From Beroe ovata (taxonomy: Eukaryota > Ctenophora > Nuda > Beroida > Beroidae), in NCBI GenBank assembly GCA_946803715.1, contig CAMPET010000136.1, positions 57,161 through 83,530 on the forward strand: DNA of 26,370 nucleotides, given 5' to 3'. Below, one piece after another: positions 10,350 through 21,786 of this stretch. The position numbers and the translations under genes are program-made. Each line of letters starts with the position of its first letter. Position 1 is the stretch's first letter. Below the pieces are notes generated by a model. That model worked only from the letters and a program-made list of their open reading frames with translations, was not told where the DNA came from and made no database searches.

Positions 10350-10610
10350 ATGACTGGCTGTGATGCACTGGGTGATATTGATGTGGGTAAACCAGATTGC
10401 AATGAGGAAAAGTTAAGGACAGTTTCAGAAGAGCTTTTGGGTTATAATGATATCACTCCCGATGACGTGGAAAGCTACCTTGAACTGATTCATACTTACA
10501 ATGAAATGAAAGATTTGGCTCAGAAACTTGTTGGTAATCTAGCCCAATTGAGTGGAACATCTACTAAAGAAATATATAAACAACACTTCCCAGATCTTGA
10601 TGACTTATAG
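10350..10610 (+). CDS. SWI5: SWI5-family DNA recombination mediator
   Basis: SWI5 with its partner SFR1 stabilises RAD51 filaments during homologous recombination in the nucleus. The 86-residue frame matches the small SWI5 family in size and in its C-terminal signature: a helix ending IHTYNEMKDLAQKLVGNLAQ (about residues 48-67), then GTSTKEIYKQHF and an acidic DLDDL end, equivalent to the family pattern LHxYNEIKDxxQxLxGxLA...GVTTKELY...LDxxD. The preceding acidic helix (EEKLRTVSEELLGY) fits the coiled-coil part. The frame is open upstream from 10302, so a 5' exon joined at the acceptor-like site near 10322 could lengthen the protein. DBR1 begins 155 bp downstream on the same strand. No AATAAA is seen in that gap. 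Assignment rests on motif recall, not on a database search. Confidence 0.75.
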   Translation: MTGCDALGDIDVGKPDCNEEKLRTVSEELLGYNDITPDDVESYLELIHTYNEMKDLAQKLVGNLAQLSGTSTKEIYKQHFPDLDDL

Positions 10611-10765
10611 AATTACAATTTGACAAAGTTTGAATGCATTTCATCTGCCTTTTTCATACAAAAGTTGTGTAATTACCCCATTTAAGCATTGATATGATAA
10701 TAACATCCATTTCATTTTAGTATGTGAAAGATTCATGATTTGGGTTTGCAGATAGACTATTTTTG

Positions 10766-13700
10766 ATGAGGGTAAGGTTTTATTGTACTTTTATCCACTT
10801 CTAAACCATGGATATTAGTAGTTAACTGATCTTTGTTTATTTGCAGATTGCAGTGCAAGGGTGTAGTCATGGGGAGCTTGACAATATCTATGACTCTATA
10901 CTAGAGTCTGAGAAGCACACTGGGAAGAAGGTTGACTTACTAATATGTTGTGGAGATTTTCAGGTACAATTATTATTGTCTTTATGCTTAGGAGGTATCA
11001 CCAAACTTTGATTTGACTCATTTCAGATCAATGAGTTATTCCCCAATTTCCAGGCATGTAGGAATGAGAATGATATGAAGGCAATGAAGGTGCCAAAGAA
11101 GCACCAGAGAATAGCCTCCTTCTGGAAGTATTACAGTGGAGAAGCTACTGCACCCTGCCTTACAATTGTTATCGGTGGAAATCATGAAGCTAGTAACTAC
11201 ATGTGGGAATTGTGAGTGACAATTCATGATTGATGATCATCTGAAATTCCCAATATCATGGTTTGCATTTCATATCCAATCATTGTCCAGATACTATGGA
11301 GGATGGCTAGCTCCCAATATCTACTACCTTGGCAGTGCTGGTGTGGTCAATGTTGGTGGGCTGAGAATCGGAGGGATATCAGGTTAGTAAATGAGGTAGT
11401 AAGACTCAAAGGACAAAAGGAAGATGCCAAATGCCAATTGAATGAAAATGATATCCAAACATATAGCTCTATCATAGGTTATCAATGTCCTACATTATGG
11501 GTGATGTTTCCACATTTCAGGAATATACAAGAAGTTTGACTATCACAAGGGTCACCACGAAGTCCCACCACTCAGCACTTCGGAGATAGTTTCTATTTTC
11601 CATGTCAGGAGTCTGGAGGTTATGAGGTGCAAGTCCATCACACGGCCTGTTGATATCTTCCTCTCTCACGACTGGCCTCTTGGTAAACGAGAAAGATGGA
11701 CCTACGGTTCATCCTACCGTATTTCTCTTTTGTTTTTCTTCAAAGCATTTTTAAAAACGCGATTACCAGGCGGCACTATCTATATTTGATCTATTTTCAC
11801 TCAGGAGTCTACGAGTTTGGGGATAAGGATGAGCTCCTGCGACGGAAGCCGTTCTTCGAGGAGGATATCAGGAATCAGGAACTTGGCAGTCCGCCAGCTG
11901 CTGAGATCTTGGAAACAGTGCAACCTGCTTACTGGTTCTCAGGTATGAATGCTGATGACATGTGTCGTTATTGAGGGATGATGATATGTTCACACTACAC
12001 TGTAGGTACAGACATTATTCATCATTGATTCTTTCGATTGATTCTTTTCCAGATTACTGGGGTGTTCGGGGACTTCTGTTCTTTGTGTTTTGAATAAAAC
12101 ACTTCCCCCATGTGTCTAGGCCATCTTCACGTGAAGTTCACAGCAATTATCCCCCACGATGAGTTTGGTAAGAGTACCCGGTTCCTGGCCCTGGACAAGT
12201 GCTTGCCAAAGAGACGATTCCTACAGATACTCGATATCGGGAAAGAGGTGATAAATTAGGACATAGCTCTTAATTAATCAGGACCTAATTAGGATTATGC
12301 AAGTCTCTCTTCCTAAAGTCTACACCTATCTTGGTCACTATAACCGACTATCATCATCACTGTAAAATCCTCGGTCAATAAACGAACGAGCATTGGAAAT
12401 TCATTGACTTTCATCCAGTGATTGGAACTCAAATTCAGAGATTCAGCCATACCCTACGCAGAATGTATACGCCCCAGTGTGTGTACACTGTACACTGTAC
12501 ACTGTACCAAGCTATTTTTTCAATGTATAGAACTCCCCATCTACACGACTCTCAACACTTTCCCCATAGTGTTGATATGCTGCATTATAAACTACAGTAT
12601 AGCATATCCACACCTCAGAGCTGTGCAATACGAAACCAGTAGAACTGTTATAGGGGGTGTTTTATATTCTGCATTTTTGCGAGAGTTTTGCTTCAGCGTT
12701 GTTACTGTTATTGTACTTGAATAAGGTAGTGGCTAGTCATGTAGAGTCATTTAAGGTAGAGAATAGAGCGATACGGTGTTTTGTAAAATTGGGTTTGGAA
12801 CCTTTTCGCTTCAAGGAAATCATCCGAAATCAACATGAGTTATGAAAATTCTGGATTTCTCAATTTCCCGGCTCTCCCTTACCCCTATCTTCTCTCAGTT
12901 ATGCAATCCTCCTGTTCTTGAGTACGATGAGGAATGGTTAACAATACTCCACGATACAGCCAAGTACTTCAACCCCCTCAACTTCGATCAGAAACTACCT
13001 CCTTATATCAGAGTGAGTTAAACCACTCCAACCACAGTTTGTGATGGTGGAACGTGTTTGCGTTTCCTTATTTTTCCGGGTTTGAGTCCGGGTCAATCCT
13101 ACAATTATTTCTGATTTTCTTCCACATTCAGTACCTACCTTCATGATACTTATAACACACATTTCTCCACCCTTTCTACAATATTCAAAACCAAGTTTCT
13201 CTCTGAAAATCCACAAGACTCCATCTCTTTACTCATGTCTCCATCTCCCCCTCTTCCCCACAGATCTCAGAAGAGCAGATTACCGCATGCCGTACCAGAT
13301 TTGGATCGCTGATCATCCCGGAGAATTTCACCATCACAGCGCCCATCTACCGGGAAAATGCCGATCCTGACAAATACCTTCCCACAACGAACCCACAGAC
13401 ACGATTGTTCTGTGCTAAACTCGGTGAGATTCCGATAGACTTGAATTTAGAATCTAGAATCTTGGGATTTTTGTTATATAGATGTGTTACACATGGATGC
13501 GATCGTTTCATAGAGTTTGTGTAGTGTCTGAGATGGGACAATTTATTGCTTTCGTACCGCTTATTAAAGCCTTCCTGAACTATACCCAGTCCGCTTTAAG
13601 ACTTCTATTTCGTCTAAAGAGCAAGATATCAAATATTTTAGCTACCTCGTTACTGTGTTAAAACTACAATATTTTATTATTATCATTATTATTATAGACG

Positions 13701-15204
13701 TCTAGCATTTTATCAAACCTGATCTAGTCCCATCACCAGGAATTAAGAACGAGTCGGTACCTGACGAGAACAAGGAAATGATTGACGAGGAACTAAACAT
13801 CACACACGATAGTGATGCTGATATGTCACGTGATCATAGCACGTCACGTGACTTTGACACGTCACGTGATATGTCATTCTACGTGGGATCTGTTCCAGGT
13901 TAGAAATCGGGCGGAAAAACGTCTCAATTTGACATCCGTCTCAATCCTGTAGCACGTACTTGCCTACTTGGTGCAATCTTACAATGTTAATTGCTGTTAG
14001 TTGCTGTATTGGTACCTAATTGGTGGCTTATTTTTAGAAGGTGATGAGAAGCCTCCCGTTGATAGTAAAGACCTTTTCAAAGATTTCACAGGTTAGCCTA
14101 AAAGATTTCAAAAATACCTGGTTTTAAACCCTCGCTTTTCTTCTGATTGCATGAATTTCCTAAGACCAACTCGCGCATTCTTCTTTTCCCTCAGCGCCTG
14201 CCATCAAACCTGCCGAAGGAAGCCCTAAATGCAGTACTCCCGTTTCCAAAACTCCGCTCTCAAAAACCAAAGCCACACCGCCAGTTACTCTGAAACGTAG
14301 ACTCACCCTCCCAGAACCAATCAATGTCGGAAAATCGAGAGAATTGGGAAAACCAACAGAAACCACTGCAGATTCGCAGGTCACACCCTCAAAAACGATA
14401 GGGGATACGATTGAGAATTTGACAAAAACGGACTCGACAGCTCAGACAGAGGAATCGCCGAATGAAAAAGAAGTGTCTCCTAAAGGTCAAATTGAAGAAT
14501 CGTCAAAAGAAGCGTCCCATGAAAACAAAGCTGAGGATGAAAATTCCGCGAGCAATCCTCCCCAAGTCAGTGAAGAGGTCACGGAAGAAAGTATCAACGA
14601 CGCCACTGATCAACCCCAAACTGATGCCATCATCCCAGCATCTGAGACTGATGTTCATGTTACCGAGACAACATCTGTTGATGATGCCACGCCTGCAGCA
14701 GTGGATGAGGATTTCAATCTTGAAGAAACTGACGACGATTTGGTGACGAAGTTCCTGTTACTAAAGAAGAAATTCGGACGAGATCAGGTAGAATTATGCA
14801 ACAATAAGACAACAATAACACAGCAATAAGGCAACAATTAGACAACAATGACGCATCAAGCGACTAAAATGTAGACAACTATAAGGCAGCAAAAAGTTTC
14901 TTATCGTCTATGATTTGGAAATTATTATCCTTCAAACATACATTATACATGCCAGCCCAGAAATCAAATTTGTACCAACCATTAACAATAATTTTCCCCT
15001 TAATATTGCTATGATGAATTATCAGTTTACATCTCTCAGACATCCGCCCTGAGCGACTCTATGGTGGTAAACACCAGTCTGTCAGACCCAGCTATCAAAG
15101 ACGAAGTTGTGAAGAAGAAACATGAAGATGATGATGAAGAAAATGAAGATAAGGTGAAGAATAAGAAGTTCAAGATGGCAGTTCATAATGATATGAACTT
15201 TTGA
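10766..15204 (+). CDS. DBR1: RNA lariat debranching enzyme (13 coding exons)
   Basis: Hydrolyses the 2'-5' branch of excised intron lariats in the nucleus. Exons: 10766-10771, 10847-10963, 11054-11211, 11291-11382, 11521-11682, 11805-11942, 12120-12247, 12899-13012, 13264-13423, 13740-13898, 14038-14091, 14195-14787, 15040-15204. All junction phases agree and give 681 residues (human 544). Metallophosphatase motifs: GCSHGELD (7-14), CCGDFQ (36-41), GGNHEAS (82-88), SHDWP (173-177) and GHLHVKF (225-231, metal-binding H226 and H228). The DBR1-specific C-domain follows ([32 protein letters not shown]). The tail is long, rich in Ser/Thr/Glu and likely disordered, with an acidic then basic end. 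The start exon encodes only Met-Arg (ATGAGG|GTAAGG), completing MRIAVQGC. The intron 7 donor GTGATA is weak. Confidence 0.95.
12248..12898 (+). other. DBR1 intron 7 (largest DBR1 intron)
   Basis: 651 bp between the exons ending DIGKE and beginning [13 protein letters not shown]. It includes a short tandem repeat of tacactg (12483-12506). Small open frames here have no family resemblance and cross no conserved DBR1 sequence. Nothing else is seen. Confidence 0.75.
13820..13872 (+). repeat. Coding repeat with TCACGTGA words in DBR1
   Basis: Three copies of tcacgtga occur within DBR1 exon 10 and encode a degenerate (M/T)SRD repeat ([18 protein letters not shown]) in the disordered tail. CACGTG is also the E-box core. 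Coding repeat expansion is sufficient to explain it. Confidence 0.7.
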
Positions 15205-15435
15205 CACGCGTAACGTTTGGATAAATCAAACGGTTTTTATCAGTCTTAGTTGTTATCAAACTCGATCTTTATGATCGCTAATTAATTTTACAATATTGTG
15301 TTCATCAAGTCTTAAAAAGTCGCAATTTCAAACTGACTATCAAATCTTTCTCAATATGTCTGCTCAGCCTAGACAAATCCCGTACATTTTTAGACGGTTT
15401 CCGTCAGTTTTAACACCCCCCACTTCCTCCATAGC

Positions 15436-18400
15436 ATGGTAGCAGCTGCCCCCGACACTAGTGTTCTCAAGGAACGTGGTAAGTACTATTCATGAATATA
15501 GTGCAAGATCATGTGAACTGCTCAATTAAGGAATGACCCGAATGAATAATGCTAGATCTAGTCAAAAATGACTTAGATTAACAATGGTAGATCTGCTGGG
15601 AATTATCATTTTGTCGTTCCGATCACTGATGCATCAAACCTTTGATTCTGTAGCTTTCTCTGATTGAATCGATATTAGACTTCATTCTCGTTTCATTTGA
15701 TGAATTGTTTTCCATTATCGTTTACTTTCCATATTTCAGGTAATGAACAGTTTAAGAAAGGGAATTACGAGGCAGCAATAGAGCTCTACTCCTCTGCCAT
15801 TGACGCGCTGGAGTGTAGAACAAGTCTGGAAACAGCGGTTTTGTTGAAAAACCGGGCAGCGTGCCACCTCAAGATAGGTTTGTTGTGTATCAGTGGGTTG
15901 TCGAGCAACCGCTTCTGTTGCCAAGCAACGTCTACCGTTGCTTGAAAATTTGATTTAACTAAGAATGGATATACTCCATTTCCCAAGATAAGAAACCGTT
16001 AGATGTTGCTTTTGAGATCCCACAATCAGCTAACATCTCTCTAAGTTGCTATATTAGCAACGTCCACCCTTCCTGTTGCTATATTAGCAACGCCCACCCT
16101 TCCTGTTGCTATATAAGCAACCCCGGCGCTTTTCATCGCGTTGCTATTAGCAACCCTCTCCAGGCAACCACGAGGGCGTGGTCACGGACATCAACATGTG
16201 TATCAGTATGGGCGGAGGTGACACTAAGGCGTACTATCGTCGTGCAGTTGCTCATCAACAACTCAAACAACTGGATAAAGCACTAAAGGATGCTATGGAC
16301 GCTGTCAGGATTGACCCCAAGAATAAGGCTGCTATTAATCTTGTCATGGCGGTAAGTGGTGGAGATTTGGGGCCCTCCATTTCCTGATTTTTTATATCGT
16401 CATTCAGCTGCCCTGGAAGTTTTTAATAGAGTTCATGATTGAGTTGAGAATTGTCAATTCTGCACGAACATATCTTTGTTAATCTACACCCTGATCACTA
16501 ACCCCTGGTGCTCTCTCATCCTCACACTAACCCCTCTCTCTTGCACACAGTTGAGACGTGACATTCAGGGCAGGAAGGATCTCATGACCAGTACCACTGG
16601 GCTGGTTGATGAGATGTTAACCTCACTCAGAGATCAGGAGGCTGATGTGGACAAGAAAACCCAGGTGAATATTAGTGGAGGTTTCGGAATGTTTTCCTAA
16701 ATCCATTCATGGAGCAAATTACTAAAATTCCGAAATTTGTTAATTTGGAACTGACTACTTGTTACCCTCAGCATCGATTTTGGAATGATCTCGATACGCA
16801 TTCCCCTCACAGTCACCTCTTGACACCTCTCTATTATACCAGGCATTGAAGAATCTGGTGAACCTGACGTCACAAAAGGTGGGAAGTGAAACTCTGATAA
16901 AACGCGGTGGTCTTGGTGACGTCATCAAGTTCCTAACTCCGTCAACGGCGGCTGCGTCAACTGCAACATCCACAGGTTAAATTACAATTACACTCCGAAA
17001 TTTACTTCCCATTGGGAGGTGGCGGTTTTCCCAACGGCATTTTTTGATCTTTTCCTTAGATTCGGTTGTCACTGTCTGTGCGATACGACCAAATGATTGT
17101 CTCCTTTCTACAGTTCCATTTCCCCTTCATTCAACTTACCCACCACCTTTGTTTTTCTTGTCTGATCCCTCCCCCTATCCCCCAGGTGACACAACAACAA
17201 CAACAACAACAACAACTCCCTGTTGTCCATTACAGCAACACGCTCTGAACTGTGTCATCTGTGTCACCCGTGACAGTCTGTCTCGAACACAACAGGTAAC
17301 CAAACCCGTGTTTTTACGGCGTCTTAGTGTCGCCATATATCAGCGCCTCACGGTAAAATTTTTGAGGGGTTTACGCTCTCCTGATTGATATCTTTAAGCT
17401 GCATGGACTGTAACGAGGCAGTAGGTATTAACTATTAAGTTGTTTCTCAAATTAGGAGTATTTAAGACCAGGCCTAATTCTATTGGGTTCCTTCTCAACC
17501 TCCCTCTAATTAATAACTCCTTCTGATTAATGAGTTAATTACTCCCGATCCAGGTTCTGAACGCTGTTCCTCTCTCCCTGTCTCTGAGCATACTGAAACA
17601 GAAGAACGAGAACTCTACACTAATTGGTGGAGTGTTGTATGAGATGCTCAACTCCATACTCGAGGATAGGGGGTGAGTAATTCGTTCATTTTATGTTCAT
17701 TCTTTTGATTCAATCCTTCTGTTTGTCTATAAATCATTGAATTGTTGCCGATACGGCAGCACAAGGTGTTGCTAAAACAACCAATGTGTTGCTAATAGAA
17801 TTGTTGCAAAGCAAAAGTTGCTAATCAACTAATATCACCCATCCTCAGTTATGACTACACGAAACGTGTTCTCGGCGAGCCTATCAAGAAGTTCCCTGTT
17901 CCACCCCTCCTCGCCACCCTATTCGAGTATTTTAGAGAGTGTTGTAAAGTGGCTGAGGGCGAAGCGTTACACTCGCTAATCAACGCCATCGTTAAGTGTA
18001 CTGGTAAGTACTAAGAAGTGTTCAGTAAGTATAAATTGTGCTTGTCAGAGCAAAAGCTTTTCCATGCGGTTGCAAATTGCAATGCTGAATGCCCTAGTAC
18101 GACTAAACGAGTAGTGAGTACAAAAGTGTGGAACCCTCTTTTTACTAAAATTGAGTTCAATTTCTGTTACAAATACTCAGTACTTACAAGAATTCATTTG
18201 TTGTCAATAACTCGTTATATTCAGATTCACGAGTTTTGAACGAGGAACTAATGAATCAGGAACTGATAAATTACATGATAACACTAGTTGTCAATGGTAA
18301 ACTCTCATACCAACACGCGCAACAGGTAATCACACCTTGAAATTCACTCAATTAAATAACACGTAAATCAGTCCATATCAACTGGATAATTACGCGAAAA

Positions 18401-19440
18401 TCACTCACAAATCACTCTCAAATCACACAAAAATCATCACGCATACAATCACGCAAACTTCACTCCGCAGATCTCGATCGCTATCAGCAAGAGCTGGGCT
18501 CGTGCCCGTGCCGATGGAAAGCAATCATTGAAGTTCGTGAAACAGATAACATCCATCACCGATCCCAGACTGCTGTCCGGAGAGGAGAAACATCAGATGT
18601 TAGCTCTACGTGCGCTGAATATTCTGCTACAGGTAACAGTGACGTCATAATGATGACGTCATCAAAAGTGCGTTATTCCATGAGTTGTTTTATTGGGCAG
18701 AACGTTTCTGGGATTTGTTCCTGTGACAAGTCTAAATAACAATGAAACTATTATCTGAGCGCCAAAATGATCTCTCTCAACACCCTCTTTTCTTGTATCT
18801 TTCTTGTATTTTTTCAAACTTCTCTCTTCAGGGATCATTCGAAGCGGGAGGCGATCTTATCAAAGACAACTCCGAAATCTACCGTATCCTGTCCAAGCTC
18901 CTTATCTCAAAGACATACGAGTCCCAGCTCACAGCGGCAGAAACTGTGGCGCTGGTGGCAAGCGATAAGAAGATGTGTTACAACTTGGCAAACCAGAACT
19001 TTAACTTGCTGAAAGCGCTTTACAAGTCCGATGAGGTGAATAAGTACATATAACTTTCGCTAAAAACTGAGAGTAGATTCGATCAAATCCCATGGCTGAT
19101 ATATCACTTAATCGTGATATAACTAACTAATCTACTGGCTAACCTCTCGCCCTCTCCTCTCTCCTTAACCCCACTCTTGTAGGTCGACGACCCATCTCCT
19201 CTCTTCTAGCAAGCCCCAATCTCTTCATTTTGGTGGCGAAAAGGGGGAATTTTAGCAGCGGAAAGGGTTCAGAAAAGGGGGCATTTTTGGGGTGAAAAGG
19301 GAGTGTCGGCGGAGTAGCCCTCTTAACTCCCAATTTGCAGGTTGACGACGCAGTCAAGCTAAGAGCGCTGGTCGGGATGAGTAAGATGGTGGCCAGCAGT
19401 GGAGGAGATGTCAACAGAAACATCATTGCTGATGGAGCAG
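15436..19440 (+). CDS. UNC45: UNC45 myosin co-chaperone, copy 1 (5' part, exons 1-12)
   Basis: UNC45 binds Hsp90 through N-terminal TPRs and folds myosin heads through its C-terminal UCS domain. Exons: 15436-15478, 15740-15877, 16164-16351, 16551-16664, 16843-16975, 17186-17295, 17554-17672, 17849-18003, 18225-18325, 18471-18632, 18832-19035, 19341-19440. Together these give 489 residues with consistent phases. Exons 1-3 form the TPR domain (GNEQFKKGNYEAAIELYSSA; NRAACHLKIG; AYYRRAVAHQQLKQLDKAL; IDPKNKAA). Later exons form the armadillo-like central domain (ALKNLVNLTSQKVGSETL and ESQLTAAETVALVASDKK). Exon 6 opens with eight ACA codons and one ACT, a threonine run. The exons expected next are missing because the sequence breaks at N 19681 inside intron 12. 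The ATG follows DBR1 by 231 bp and sits one base after ccatag. It may be an allele of the second copy. Confidence 0.93.
15917..15929. promoter_or_regulatory. RFX X-box-like palindrome in UNC45 intron 2
   Basis: gttgccaagcaac matches the RFX X-box pattern (GTnrCC, short spacer, rGyAAC). It is conserved at 20493-20505 in the second copy. The same intron holds several gttgct...agcaac palindromes, so it may belong to a repeat family rather than be a functional site. Confidence 0.4.
16045..16120 (+). repeat. 30-bp tandem repeat in UNC45 intron 2, copy-number variable
   Basis: Two full 30-bp units (16045-16074, 16075-16104) and a partial third. Each begins gttgctatattagcaac, itself a short palindrome, followed by a cccacccttcct-type tail. 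The second UNC45 copy has only one such palindrome (from 20614), so the array differs between copies. Confidence 0.8.
19221..19320 (+). repeat. G-run-rich stretch in UNC45 intron 11
   Basis: Successive runs of 3-5 Gs separated by aaaa-rich spacers (for example gcgaaaaggggg) precede exon 12. A related stretch is at 25308-25390 in the second copy. It is quadruplex-capable on the transcribed RNA; no function is implied. Confidence 0.5.
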
Positions 19441-19683
19441 GTATCGGAGAGTTCTTTAATTTAACCCACAAAGTTCTTTAATTCGTTCTATAGTTCTTCG
19501 ATTCTTTGATATGCAGGAATATTACAAATTGATTGGATTCTTTAAATCAATTGCAGCATATTTCAAGAAACCATCCCTATCGAACTTTCTTTGTTGCTCG
19601 TTGTTTTTGGATTCCAGATTGGTTACGAATGTTTTTGAAGATTTAATTAGAGGACTTTCACTTTGGATATCTTAATTCGANAA

Positions 19684-19770
19684 GATGGCAGTTCATAATG
19701 ATATGAACTTTTGATGGCAGTTCATAATGATATGTACTTTTGATGTCGGTTCATAATGATATGAACTTTT
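19684..19770 (+). repeat. 29-bp unit in three tandem copies at the DBR1 stop codon
   Basis: Units 19684-19712, 19713-19741 and 19742-19770 (gatggcagttcataatg...) carry one or two differences each. The first covers the final DBR1 codons; the TGA stop spans its junction with the second unit. Copy 1 has a single unit (15174-15202). The expansion does not change the protein end. Confidence 0.85.
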
Positions 19771-19970
19771 CATTGACGTTACGTTTGGATAAATCAAACG
19801 GTTTTTATCAGTCTTAGTTGTTTATCATTATCAAATTCAATCATTATGATAACTATTCAATTTTACAATTATTGCGTTCATTGGTCATGTCTTCAGAAAT
19901 AACAATTTCTAACTCCAGAAAAATGGTATAGGTTTTTTGTTTGTTTCAACTCCCCACTTCCCCCCATAGC

Positions 19971-21755
19971 ATGGTAGCAGCTGCACCAGACACTAATGTT
20001 CTCAAGGAACGCGGTAAGCAATGATAAATGGCGCTACACAAATAAAACACAGTTATTGGGTTGTCTATATGTTGTCGCTATCTATGGATATAGTGCTAGA
20101 TCATTAGATTGCGAACTACTCAATTCTGAAATTACCCGAATGAATATAATGCTATATCTATTCAGAAATGACCCGGAGATAGATTTAGATTCTTATTTTG
20201 TCGTTCCAATCACTGATGCATTCTGTAGTTTTCTCTGATTGAATCGATATTAGAATTCATTCTCGTTTCATTTGATGAACTGTTTTCCATTCTTGTTTAC
20301 CTTCCCCTATTTCAGGTAATGAGCAGTTTAAGAAAGGAAATTACGAGGCAGCAATAGAGCTCTACTCCTCTGCCATTGACGCGCTGGAGTGTAGAACGAG
20401 TCTGGAAACAGCGGTTTTGTTGAAGAACCGGGCAGCGTGCTACCTCAAGATAGGTTTGTTGCGTATCATTGGGTTGTCGAGCAACCGCTACTGTTGCCAA
20501 GCAACGTCGACCGTTGCTTGGAAATTTGATTTTACTAAGAATGGATACACTCCCATCTCCCAAGATAAAAACCTTTAGATGTTGCTTATGAGATTCCACA
20601 ATCAGCTCTCTAAGTTGCTATATTAGCAACCCCGGCGCTTTTCATCGTGTTGCTATTAGCAACCCTCTCCAGGCAACCACGAGGGCGTGGTCACGGACAT
20701 CAACATGTGTATTAGTATGGGTGGGGGTGACACCAAGGCGTACTTCCGTCGAGCTGTTGCTTATCAACAACTCAAACAACTGGATAAAGCACTGAAGGAT
20801 GCTATGGACGCTGTCAGGATTGATCCCAAGAATAAGGCTGCTATTAATCTGGTCATGGCGGTAAGTGGTGGAGATTTGGGGCCCTCCATTTCCTGATTTT
20901 TTATATCGTCATTCAGCTGCCCTGGAAGTTTTTAATAGAGTTCATGATTGAGTTGGACCGCGATGATCCCGAAAATGTTATAGAATAAAAACATTCGCGA
21001 AGACCTCTTCTATAATTGTCAATTCTGCACGAACATATCTTTGTTAATCTACACCCTGATCACTAACCCCTGGTCCTCTCTCGTCCTCACACTAACCTCT
21101 CTCTCATGCACACAGTTGAGACGTGACATACAGGGCAGGAAGGATCTCATGACCAGTACCACTGGGCTGGTGGATGAGATGTTAACCTCACTCAGAGATC
21201 AGGAGGCTGATTTGGACAAGAAAACACAGGTGAATATGAGTGGAGGTGTCGGAATGTTTTCCTAAATCCATTCATGGAGCAAATTACTAAAATTCCGAAA
21301 TTTGTAAATTTGGACCTGACTACTTGTTACCCTCAGCATCGATTTTGAGGATGATCTTGATACGCATCCCCCTCACAGTCACCTCTTGACACCTCTCTAT
21401 TATCCAGGCACTTAAGAATCTGGTGAACCTGACGTCACAAAAGGTGGGAAGTGAAACTCTGATAAAACGCGGTGGTTTGAGTGACGTCATCAAGTTCCTT
21501 ACTCCGTCAACGGCGGCTGCGTCAACTGCAACATCCACAGGTTGAATTACAATTACACTCCGAAATTTACTTCCCATTGGGAGGTGGCGGTTTTCCCAAC
21601 GGCATTTTTTGATCTTTTCCTTAGATTCGGTTGTCACTGTCTGTGCGATACGACCAAATGATTGTCTCCTTTCTACAGTTCCATTTCCCCTTCATTCAAC
21701 TTACCCACCACCTTTGTTTTTCTTGTCTGATCCCTCCCCCTATCCCCCAGGTGAC

Positions 21756-21786
<31 letters not shown>

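Larger units (their letters stand above)
15172..19680 (+). repeat. Segmental repeat, copy 1 (matches 19682-25750)
   Basis: Starts in the last codons of DBR1 (aagatggcagttcataatg) and ends in UNC45 intron 12 at ctttggatatcttaattcga, right at the N at 19681. The second copy starts directly after that N with the same DBR1 codons. Exons 2, 4 and 10 differ at about 3.5% of bases by eye (5/138, 4/114, 6/162); introns differ more, with indels. Likely two haplotypes of one locus. Confidence 0.9.

Noticed and set aside
12418-12845. Three overlapping open frames in DBR1 intron 7
   Set aside because: They lie between two exons that join perfectly in DBR1; no homology is recognised.
16045-16150. CRISPR-like spaced palindromic repeats
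   Set aside because: Only two or three adjacent tandem units in an animal intron, with no unique spacers.
17044-17388. 114-codon frame reading through UNC45 exon 6 and flanking introns
   Set aside because: Only the exon part (TTTTTTTTPCCPLQQHALN...) is UNC45; the rest is intron read-through with a pyrimidine tract and splice sites in it.
19179-19200. Second acceptor-like site cttgtag|gtcgacgac before UNC45 exon 12
   Set aside because: Resembles the real exon start (gcag|gttgacgac) but does not continue in frame with UNC45 sequence and is absent from copy 2.
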